Assembly: GCA_041485905.1 (NCBI GenBank)
Contig: JBGPKK010000249.1
Span: 1-6,192, forward strand
From: JAHFUI01 sp041485905
GTDB taxonomy: Bacteria > Acidobacteriota > Vicinamibacteria > Vicinamibacterales > CAVVIG01
Reading direction: 5' to 3'
DNA length: 6,192 nucleotides
Part shown: piece by piece, positions 1 through 5,919 of the stretch
Layout: every line of letters starts with the position of its first letter
How positions within the stretch are numbered: position 1 is the first letter of the stretch
The notes under the pieces: model-generated
Database searches by the model: none
What the model saw: only the letters and a program-made list of their open reading frames with translations
What the model was told of the DNA's origin: nothing
Made by a program: the position numbers and the translations under genes

Positions 1-2553
1 ATGGACGATGCCGGCATTCGGCCCGACGTGCAGCGTGAGCGTCAACTGCGATGCACCGGCGGGTACGACGACAACCTTGCCTCGAGTCGTGCCACGCGTC
101 CAGAACACGCCGCCCTCTGGATACGTGTTGTCGTCCGCATACAGCAGATACGCGTCGGGACGGCCTTTGACCTTGATGGATTCGATCGCGACACCGTCTA
201 CGTGCAGACGATTGGGCCGCGGCACGATCGAACGCGGCGTGATCTCCACGCGTCTGGCCGCCCGAGCGCTCCGCGCGTCCGATAGCGCCACCCACAGGAC
301 GCCGACCGATACCGGCAGGTTGAACGCCAGCGTGGCCGGATTGGCGAGCGGACCGGTGACGCGCGCGGCCACGCTGCCGCGACCCAACGACAGCGTAAGG
401 TCGCCGTCTGGTTGACGATCTCCTTCGAACCACACCTGTGCCGTATAGCTTCCGGGCGGCAACGAGAACGGTCCGCCGATCCGGCCCTCCGGCGCCGCTT
501 CGGTGCCGGTCCGCGAGATCCCCAATGCGCTGGTGCGCAGCACACCGCCGTCGTCAATCTCCACCGGCCTCGCCAGGTTGTCGTACTCGAATCCCCGGAG
601 ATGCGCGGGGTCGTAGGCCTGCATCACGTCGAATTTGCCGCGCAGGACGGTCTCAGCGCGGGCTTCAGGCGCAAACGGCCCAGACAGACAGCTGCCGATG
701 AACAGGAAGCCGACCGTTTCGATCGCGCCGACCCAGAAGGGGCTCACGTGTCTCCAGCGTCTCACCACGATCGTGGCGAGCCCCGCGGTGATGACGGGGG
801 CGACAATCCATGGCCATAACCGCATCAGCGGCGCCTGCCAGTTCTGCTCGGTGAACGTCGGCAGCGCCCACGCCACCGGCGCGCTGCCTTGGATGAGCTG
901 CAGGCCGCGTGCGATGCCGTGCGGCTCGCTGAAGAGAAGCAATCGCTCGGGCCAGCGCACGCCGACAAAGGCGACGAGCAGGCTGACGCTCATCAAGACG
1001 ACAACCGCCGGCTGCGCCAATCGGCCACGGACACGCGCAAGACCGGCCGCGATCATCGGAGCCACAAGCGGCAACACCGGCACGAGAAATCGCGCGGGCG
1101 CGCTCGCTCCGCCCCACCACATGTAATACCTGCCGGAGCTGACGACATAAGGAAGAGCCGTCAGCAGAAACGCGACCGTCAGGCCACGCCAGGCGCGATC
1201 GCGGACCAGCAGCCACGTACCGACCATCGCGATCACATACACAGGGCTGTAAACGAGGAGTCCGAATTTCTGATCGAAAAGCAGACCGAGCAGGCTGCGG
1301 GGCAGGTTGGCGAACCGGACGAGCTGATTCGTGTAGGCCGTGCCGTAGGGCGCTTGAGGATCCGGCGTCCCGTACACCACATAAAAGAACGCAATCCAGG
1401 CGACCGACGAGAGCAGAATCGGAAACAGAAATGCCGAGGCGTCCTTGAGACGCGATCGAATGCGCCACACCAAGAAAACTGAGAAGGCTGCAAGCAGCAC
1501 GACGAATTTGGTGTGCAGCCATGGCAACACCGCAAGGCAGGCGCCTCGCCAGATCCAGAGAAGCAGGTGGGACCTTATGAGGTCCGGCGAAGAAGTTCGG
1601 CTGACGGCCCTCTCCTCGACAAGCCATCGCACTGCCCACGCCACAATCGCCGCGCCTGCCATCTCCGGAAAGAGCGACCAGCTATGCGGCATCCATGGGA
1701 CCGTAAGGCACACGCTCGCCCACGTCAGCAATCCGATCACGCTTCCACCCACCAGCGTCGCAACGTCGAATACAGCGAGCGCTGCCAGTGCGCCCACGAC
1801 ACACATCAGGATCACCGCGCCTGGCGCGCCGCCGAGGGCGTAGGCCGGCAACAGCAGCGCCGGCAGACCCGGCGCGTGGACGGAATAGATTTCTCCGTTG
1901 GTCCCGCGGCGCAGGTAATCCGGTGTCAGCTCGCCTCTAAAGAACGCGTGGTAGTCGCCGCGCTTGTGGTTGTTCTCGATCTTCAAATCGCCGTCGACCA
2001 GTAAGCTGTGGGTGATGATCAGGTACTGCGGCTCGTCGCCGGCAAGGCCCACTGTGTGAAGCGACCATAGGCCGAGGCCGAGGTACAACGACAGCGTCAC
2101 GATGAATACGCCAGACCGTCCGGGCCAGCTCAGCACGGTCGCATCCCACCCGCGTGATTGCACCCACGTGCCGAGGCTGCCAGCGATGGCAGCGCCCGCA
2201 ACCACCCAGCGGAGCGATCCGGCCAGGACAAGCAGCACGGGCGCGCGATCCGGAAGCCAGGGCCAGTACGGCACCGTCCACAGCCACAGCAGCGCCAACG
2301 GCGCGACAATTCGCGCCCGCGCCGCCTGCGCGTCGCCGATCAAGAGAAGCACGGCCGCCACCGATCCCACGCCGATCGCCACCCATAGCCAGCCGAAGGA
2401 CGCAAAGAGCGCGAGCCGCACCGGACCGGCCGGCGGCCAGGCGACGATCTCGACCGACGCCGGGACGAGCCATGCCGCGACCGCCACGCCGAGGCACGAC
2501 GCGGCGATCGCGACGATGGTCGGCCATCTGCGGGCTTTGATCACAGCGATCAC
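1..2553 (-). CDS. Polytopic GT-C-like membrane glycosyltransferase, partial (C-terminus beyond left edge)
   Basis: This frame is open from a GTG at 2553 to base 1: 851 codons with no stop, so the C-terminus is missing. The start overlaps the upstream stop as GTGA and has a GGAAG ribosome-site-like sequence 5 nt upstream; a second GTG at 2544 is possible. About ten or more hydrophobic helices are visible, at roughly residues 12-31, 45-72, 82-98, 104-128, 148-168, 227-285, 330-362, 374-394, 430-450, 455-472, 485-505, 513-531 and 580-597. The acidic motif GDEPQYL (172-178) follows the fifth helix, as the catalytic acidic residue does in the first outer loop of GT-C enzymes. NNHKRGDYHAFF (194-205), NGEIYSVHAPGLP (219-231) and YYMWWGGASAPARFLVP (476-492) resemble conserved loops of related membrane glycosyltransferases. 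Residues about 640-851 are soluble, glycine- and beta-rich, and probably periplasmic. Likely role (inference): transfer of a polyprenyl-phosphate-linked sugar to an envelope acceptor. The family is moderately sure; donor and acceptor are unknown. Confidence 0.8.
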   Translation of the reverse strand, partial: MIAVIKARRWPTIVAIAASCLGVAVAAWLVPASVEIVAWPPAGPVRLALFASFGWLWVAIGVGSVAAVLLLIGDAQAARARIVAPLALLWLWTVPYWPWLPDRAPVLLVLAGSLRWVVAGAAIAGSLGTWVQSRGWDATVLSWPGRSGVFIVTLSLYLGLGLWSLHTVGLAGDEPQYLIITHSLLVDGDLKIENNHKRGDYHAFFRGELTPDYLRRGTNGEIYSVHAPGLPALLLPAYALGGAPGAVILMCVVGALAALAVFDVATLVGGSVIGLLTWASVCLTVPWMPHSWSLFPEMAGAAIVAWAVRWLVEERAVSRTSSPDLIRSHLLLWIWRGACLAVLPWLHTKFVVLLAAFSVFLVWRIRSRLKDASAFLFPILLSSVAWIAFFYVVYGTPDPQAPYGTAYTNQLVRFANLPRSLLGLLFDQKFGLLVYSPVYVIAMVGTWLLVRDRAWRGLTVAFLLTALPYVVSSGRYYMWWGGASAPARFLVPVLPLVAPMIAAGLARVRGRLAQPAVVVLMSVSLLVAFVGVRWPERLLLFSEPHGIARGLQLIQGSAPVAWALPTFTEQNWQAPLMRLWPWIVAPVITAGLATIVVRRWRHVSPFWVGAIETVGFLFIGSCLSGPFAPEARAETVLRGKFDVMQAYDPAHLRGFEYDNLARPVEIDDGGVLRTSALGISRTGTEAAPEGRIGGPFSLPPGSYTAQVWFEGDRQPDGDLTLSLGRGSVAARVTGPLANPATLAFNLPVSVGVLWVALSDARSARAARRVEITPRSIVPRPNRLHVDGVAIESIKVKGRPDAYLLYADDNTYPEGGVFWTRGTTRGKVVVVPAGASQLTLTLHVGPNAGIVH

Positions 2554-2556
2554 AGC
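2539..2556 (-). repeat. 9-bp tandem duplication at the stop/start junction
   Basis: The 9-mer GATCACAGC (plus strand) occurs twice without a gap. Read on the minus strand, each copy contains a TGA in the frame of the upstream fusion gene and a GTG in the frame of the downstream glycosyltransferase. The duplication therefore gives two successive in-frame stops and two candidate starts, at 2553 and 2544. Confidence 0.8.
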
Positions 2557-4292
2557 GGCTTCCGAAGCACCGCCATGAAGTGAGCCGAGTAGATCCGCAA
2601 CGGCGAGCTCTCGAGGCGCCGCTCGAGCGGCGCAAGCAGTCGGACGATCGCGGGCGGGATGAATTCCGGAAGAAACGTGAAGTAGCGAAGGTCGATCACC
2701 GGCGCGTCAGTATACTGCCCGAGCCGATGCGGCAGCAGCCACCGCTCGACTCCTTCGTCGATGCAGTTCAGCGACGGAAACACATACCCCATGTAGAAAC
2801 GAAAGAGCGCGTTCCGCGTGTTGATTTCATGGACGAACAGCAATCCTCCCGGCCGGAGGACGCGAACGAGCTCGGCGAATGCCCCGCGCTGCTCATCGAT
2901 CGACGACAGATGATGCAGTACGTTGATCGTGTACACGAAGTCACACGTCGCATCGGCGGCCGGAACCTCTAGCGCCGAGCCCACCTGAATCAGGCCCGGC
3001 GCGCCAACGTTGCGCGTCGCGAGCTGAACCTGTCCCTGGGACGCGTCGATTCCCGACGCGTCGAAGCCAAGCTCGCGCATGCGGGCGACGTACCATCCCT
3101 GGCCGCATCCGACATCGAGCCCTCGGCGGCCCACGCCGTGCGCGTCGATGACATCGCGCATCAGGTCCGTTTTCTTAGCGAGGAGCGCCTGGCGCCGCGC
3201 TTCAGGAATCTGCACGTCGTAGGCGTCGGCTATCTGGTCGAAATGGTCGGAGGCGCGCGTCGGCGTTCGAAGGTGGACGAGCAGAAAGACGCCGCCGAGC
3301 ACCGTGGACATGCCAGCGGTGGCGAGCCGGATCCCGACGACCGACAAGACCGCCGTTGACTCGGAAAATCCGGCGTCACGAAGCGCCGCCAGCAACCGGC
3401 CTCCAGCCACGACGATTCCCCCCGGCGCGAGGATGATGCCTCCTGCCAGCGTCGACAATGCGTAGGCGTCCTCTGCCCGCAGAACGGTGTACGCGTGGCC
3501 CCACACGCTCGCAATCCCCCAGAAAGCGATCCCCGGCAGAAGCCAGGCGGCCACGCTCGTCGTCAACGCCACCAGCCACGTCGTGCTTTTCGCCAGCCGG
3601 CCGACATCCGGTCGCTCGTCGTTGAGTGGTGGGAGTGGTGGGAGTGGTGGGAGTGGTGGGCGTAGTGGGCGTCGTGGGGGTAGTGGGCCGGCCACACGCG
3701 CGAGCGATCGCACGACCATCTCGACCGCGCGCAGGCACCCACGCCGAATCGCCGGCACCATGGTCGCCGCCACGACGGCCAGAAGCGCGACGCTTCCGGC
3801 GCTTCCCCGCCCAGACATCACCGCGATCACACCGACAATGCCCGCAAGAGCGCACGCGTCCAGCAGGCGTTCCCAGATGTTGACGATCGCCGTCGTGGCC
3901 ACCGGCACGCGACCGCGCTGCCGGTGCACCCAGGCGCGGACGGCAATCTCGCCGAGGAAGAGTGGTGCAAGCAGAAGGCTGAAGCCGGCGAGGTACCCGA
4001 TGTAGGCGTCGCGAATGGGAATGCGCGTTTCGGCGCGGCGCAGCAAAAAGATCCACCGCAGTGCCCGTAATCCCAGACTGATGCCGGTGAGGCCGCACGC
4101 GACGCTGACCACAAGCAGCCAGATCCAGAATCGCTGTCGGCCGATCGGCCCGGGCCACGCCAGATCGTCAAGCACCAGCGCGGTTGTGGCGAGCCCGATC
4201 ACCAGAACAGCCACGGCCGACGCGAGCAGCAGCAGCCACGCCACGGATCGTGGAGGGCGTTTGTCAGCGGCCGCCAACTGAGTTGCGGTCAT
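2550..4292 (-). CDS. Fusion: LPG-synthase-type/flippase-like membrane domain + class I SAM methyltransferase
   Basis: This is a 580-residue protein counted from the ATG at 4292. A GTG at 4358 would add 22 residues but would overlap the preceding gene by 53 bp, so the ATG, 13 bp after that stop, is preferred; neither start has a good ribosome site. Residues about 17-341 hold roughly eight membrane helices and resemble the lysylphosphatidylglycerol synthase TM family: GEIAVRAW (114-121), the WERLLDA segment (140-146) and LAPGGIVVAGGRL (288-300). A Pro-Leu-rich loop (about 203-223) separates helices. From about residue 350 (HFDQIADAYDVQIPE) a class I methyltransferase follows: SAM-binding motif LDVGCGQG (392-399), an acidic GIDAS (414-418), NVLHHL (457-462) and RVLRPGG (477-483). 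The family without an aminoacyl-transferase domain is often called flippase-like. The methyl acceptor could be a lipid-linked sugar or lipid (inference from neighbours). The stop overlaps the next start by 4 bp, implying translational coupling. The domain calls are firm; the function is not. Confidence 0.9.
   Translation of the reverse strand: MTATQLAAADKRPPRSVAWLLLLASAVAVLVIGLATTALVLDDLAWPGPIGRQRFWIWLLVVSVACGLTGISLGLRALRWIFLLRRAETRIPIRDAYIGYLAGFSLLLAPLFLGEIAVRAWVHRQRGRVPVATTAIVNIWERLLDACALAGIVGVIAVMSGRGSAGSVALLAVVAATMVPAIRRGCLRAVEMVVRSLARVAGPLPPRRPLRPPLPPLPPLPPLNDERPDVGRLAKSTTWLVALTTSVAAWLLPGIAFWGIASVWGHAYTVLRAEDAYALSTLAGGIILAPGGIVVAGGRLLAALRDAGFSESTAVLSVVGIRLATAGMSTVLGGVFLLVHLRTPTRASDHFDQIADAYDVQIPEARRQALLAKKTDLMRDVIDAHGVGRRGLDVGCGQGWYVARMRELGFDASGIDASQGQVQLATRNVGAPGLIQVGSALEVPAADATCDFVYTINVLHHLSSIDEQRGAFAELVRVLRPGGLLFVHEINTRNALFRFYMGYVFPSLNCIDEGVERWLLPHRLGQYTDAPVIDLRYFTFLPEFIPPAIVRLLAPLERRLESSPLRIYSAHFMAVLRKPL
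3624..3687 (+). repeat. 9-bp minisatellite (GAGTGGTGG), about seven units, with G-quadruplex potential
   Basis: Four perfect copies of GAGTGGTGG (3624-3659) are followed by three degenerate copies (3660-3686) and a final G. The plus strand shows GGG runs every 9 nt at 3631, 3640, 3649, 3658, 3667, within 3676-3680, and at 3685, so a long-loop G-quadruplex could form on this strand, which is the template for the minus-strand gene. In the coding frame it gives a Pro-Leu-rich linker (about residues 203-223 of the fusion protein). As the unit is three codons, copy-number change would alter linker length and keep the frame. Confidence 0.85.
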
Positions 4293-4305
4293 CGAACCGC
4301 GTTCG
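4293..4305 (-). repeat. Short inverted repeat filling the GT2-fusion gene gap
   Basis: The 13 bases between the GT2 stop (TGA) and the ATG of the fusion gene read CGAAC-GCG-GTTCG, a perfect 5-bp stem with a 3-nt loop. It could form a small hairpin directly before the start codon. With only five base pairs, chance is possible. Confidence 0.4.
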
Positions 4306-5286
4306 TCAAGCGTTACGACTGCCGACTCGTTCCGCAGCGGGGGTCTGGAGGATCTCACGAATCACGTAGGTGGGCTTGTTCTGCGACTCATGGTACGTGC
4401 GCGCCTGCATTTCGGCGAGCAGGCCCAGCGTGACCAGTTGTAAGCCGGTGAACGTCAGGAGGATCGCGAAGAGGACCAGCGGTCCATGGTCCGCGAGCGA
4501 CAGCCGCTGGGCCAGCCGCAGGCCGCCCAGAACCGCCAGCAACGCGGCGCCAGTCCCCCCGAGGACGACTCCCAGCAAGCCAAATATCTGCAGCGGCCGC
4601 GTCGAATAGCTCAACAGGAACTTGACCGTCAGCAGATCCAGGACGACTCGTATCGTGCGGGAGATGCCGTATTTCGAGGTGCCGTAACGCCGCGCGCGAT
4701 GATTGACGACCTGTTCGACGATCGTCACGCCCTGCTCGCTGGCGATGGCCGGCAGAAACCGGTGCATCTCGCCGTACAGCTTGAGCGGCTTGACGACCTC
4801 GGCGCGCAACGCTTTGAGCGAGCATCCGTAGTCGTGCAGCCGGACGCCGGTGGTCGCCGAAATCAGCCAGTTCGCCATCATCGACGGCAGGCGGCGCGAG
4901 ATGAACGGATCCTTTCGATCCTTCCTCCAGCCGCAGACGATGTCGGAGCCGCGATCGAGGGTCTCGACCAGCGCGGGAATGTCGCGCGGATCGCTTTGCA
5001 GATCGCCGTCGGAGGTGACGATCACGCGGCCTCTCGCGTAATCGAAGCCGGCGGCAAACGCGGCAGTCTGTCCGAAGTTGCGCCGGAACCGAATGACGCG
5101 CAGCCGCGGATCGACCGCCTGCAGCTGGGCGAGAATCCGGAAGCCATCATCGGTGCTTCCATCGTCGACGAAGATGATTTCGTAGGATCGTCCACACGAT
5201 CCGAGCGTCCGCGTCAGCTCCGCGTGGAGCTCCACCAGGCACGGCGCCTCGTTCCGAATCGGGATGACGATGCTCAGGTCGATCAT
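4306..5286 (-). CDS. Family 2 glycosyltransferase, polyprenyl-phosphate sugar synthase type
   Basis: This 326-residue protein starts at the ATG at 5286. The N-terminal GT-A domain (about 1-225) begins LSIVIPIRNE (4-13) and carries the nucleotide-sugar motif VDDGSTD (40-46), the metal-binding segment DGDLQSDP (93-100), DYGCSLKAL (152-160), GEMHRFLPA (172-180) and RRYGTSKYG (199-207). KFLLSYSTRPL (222-232) leads into two membrane helices (about 231-257 and 268-292), followed by a short cytoplasmic tail. This layout is that of DPM1/ArnC/GtrB-like enzymes, which transfer a sugar from a nucleotide donor to polyprenyl phosphate on the cytoplasmic face; length and motif order are normal. The sugar cannot be read from sequence. 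It lies 22 bp after the VTT gene and 13 bp before the fusion gene, so it is probably co-transcribed. No Shine-Dalgarno sequence is visible, but a TATACT box lies 12 nt upstream of the ATG. A product in the ArnC branch would be possible, but no other arn genes are visible. Confidence 0.93.
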   Translation of the reverse strand: MIDLSIVIPIRNEAPCLVELHAELTRTLGSCGRSYEIIFVDDGSTDDGFRILAQLQAVDPRLRVIRFRRNFGQTAAFAAGFDYARGRVIVTSDGDLQSDPRDIPALVETLDRGSDIVCGWRKDRKDPFISRRLPSMMANWLISATTGVRLHDYGCSLKALRAEVVKPLKLYGEMHRFLPAIASEQGVTIVEQVVNHRARRYGTSKYGISRTIRVVLDLLTVKFLLSYSTRPLQIFGLLGVVLGGTGAALLAVLGGLRLAQRLSLADHGPLVLFAILLTFTGLQLVTLGLLAEMQARTYHESQNKPTYVIREILQTPAAERVGSRNA

Positions 5287-5298
5287 GTGAATTTGTTC

Positions 5299-5304
5299 AG
5301 TATA
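5299..5304 (-). promoter_or_regulatory. Possible internal -10 box (TATACT) before the GT2 gene
   Basis: TATACT reads on the minus strand in the 22-bp gap between the VTT and GT2 genes, 12 nt before the ATG at 5286. The spacing resembles that of the TATAAT box upstream of the VTT gene, and neither gene has a Shine-Dalgarno sequence. No -35 match is present (the position reads GGCGGC), so this is weak evidence for a second promoter. Confidence 0.25.
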
Positions 5305-5308
5305 GAGG

Positions 5309-5908
5309 TTATCGGCGGCTCGCCGCCCGGGCTTTGCCCCACACGATATACGCTCCCAGACCCGCCACGAGAAGGCCCATCGCGACCAGCGACACCGTCG
5401 TCCCGTTGTCGTGGATGAACGCGATGGCGCGATCCCCGTACCAGACCGCGAGCAGTCCTTCGACGAAATACCGCACGCCGCGGCCGATCGCGATGGCGAG
5501 AGTAAACTGCGCAGCCTTGATCTCCGCGATACCCGCCAGCAGCACGAAGATCTTGAACGGGGCCGGCGGCGGCAGCAGCGACGGGATCAGCACCGCCATG
5601 ACGCCGTGCCGGCGGAACGCGGCGAGCGTCCTGTCCACGGTGTCGGAGTGAAACCGTTTTCTGACGAGCGCGTCGCCGCCCTTCAGCCCGACGTAATAGA
5701 GCGCCAGGCACCCCGCCAGCGAACCGACCGTCGCGCTGAAGGCGTACAGGATCAGCCGCTCTTTGTGCTGCACCACCATCCAGATGACCAAAAGGTCGGC
5801 GATCTCGGGGAGCGACAGGAACGACGAATCGAGGAGCGCGACGACGAAAAGCCCGGGACCGCCACAAGCAAGCGCCAGCGTCTGGATTCGTCCGACAAAT
5901 CTACCCAT
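5309..5908 (-). CDS. VTT/SNARE-associated (DedA-superfamily) membrane protein
   Basis: This 199-residue integral membrane protein starts at the ATG at 5908 and ends in TAA. Hydrophobic segments lie at about 11-28, 36-47, 53-73, 102-126, 133-150 and 170-190. Family-like signatures are DSSFLSLPE (27-35) before the first re-entrant stretch, LYYVGLKGG (70-78), LPPPAPFKIFVLLAG (112-126) and IGRGVRYFVEG (141-151). The length is normal for the small YqaA/DedA-like VTT proteins. Some DedA-family members (UptA) recycle undecaprenyl phosphate across the membrane; for this divergent branch that role is an inference, supported only by the adjoining polyprenyl-phosphate glycosyltransferase gene. It is the first gene of the minus-strand run and its start lies 11 bp from the divergent gene's most upstream start. 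No Shine-Dalgarno sequence precedes the ATG; a perfect TATAAT box lies 14 nt upstream, so a very short leader is likely. The family call is strong; the function is open. Confidence 0.9.
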   Translation of the reverse strand: MGRFVGRIQTLALACGGPGLFVVALLDSSFLSLPEIADLLVIWMVVQHKERLILYAFSATVGSLAGCLALYYVGLKGGDALVRKRFHSDTVDRTLAAFRRHGVMAVLIPSLLPPPAPFKIFVLLAGIAEIKAAQFTLAIAIGRGVRYFVEGLLAVWYGDRAIAFIHDNGTTVSLVAMGLLVAGLGAYIVWGKARAASRR

Positions 5909-5913
5909 ACAAT
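5908..5913 (+). promoter_or_regulatory. -10 box (TACAAT) for the plus-strand glycosyltransferase
   Basis: TACAAT (five of six consensus bases) lies 6 nt before GTG 5920 and 36 nt before GTG 5950. Transcription would start near 5920: leaderless if GTG 5920 is used, or a 30-nt leader containing GAGGG if GTG 5950 is used. It abuts the ATG of the opposite gene. No convincing -35 hexamer is seen. Confidence 0.4.
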
Positions 5914-5919
5914 AAACGG

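Noticed and set aside
889..1482. A 197-codon plus-strand open frame with many charged residues
   Set aside because: It is the complement of the membrane-protein coding strand; the charged composition is what hydrophobic codons give when read in reverse.
665..1639. A 324-codon minus-strand open frame
   Set aside because: It overlaps the long GT-C-like gene in another frame. Its product is Arg/Ala/Ser-rich with no coherent helices or motifs, whereas the other frame is open for 851 codons with recognisable loops.
1937..2635. A 232-codon minus-strand open frame across the fusion/GT-C junction
   Set aside because: It is very Arg-rich and lies over two better supported frames that meet in a GTGA overlap; it looks like a high-GC shadow.
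3624..3687. Possible CRISPR-like or intergenic repeat array
   Set aside because: The units are 9 bp and directly adjacent with no spacers, and they lie inside a coding frame.
3376..4158. A 260-codon minus-strand frame with a Pro-Thr-Thr repeat
   Set aside because: The repeat is the 9-bp minisatellite read in another frame. The real frame carries the membrane domain and the methyltransferase.
4293..4358. GTG 4358 as start of the fusion gene
   Set aside because: It would overlap the GT2 gene by 53 bp, has no ribosome site, and adds 22 residues without family resemblance; ATG 4292 fits the spacing of the run.
4486..5418. A 310-codon plus-strand open frame
   Set aside because: It is antisense to the GT2 gene, whose motifs and helices are intact. 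The antisense product is Asp/Arg/Gln-rich and has no recognisable domain.
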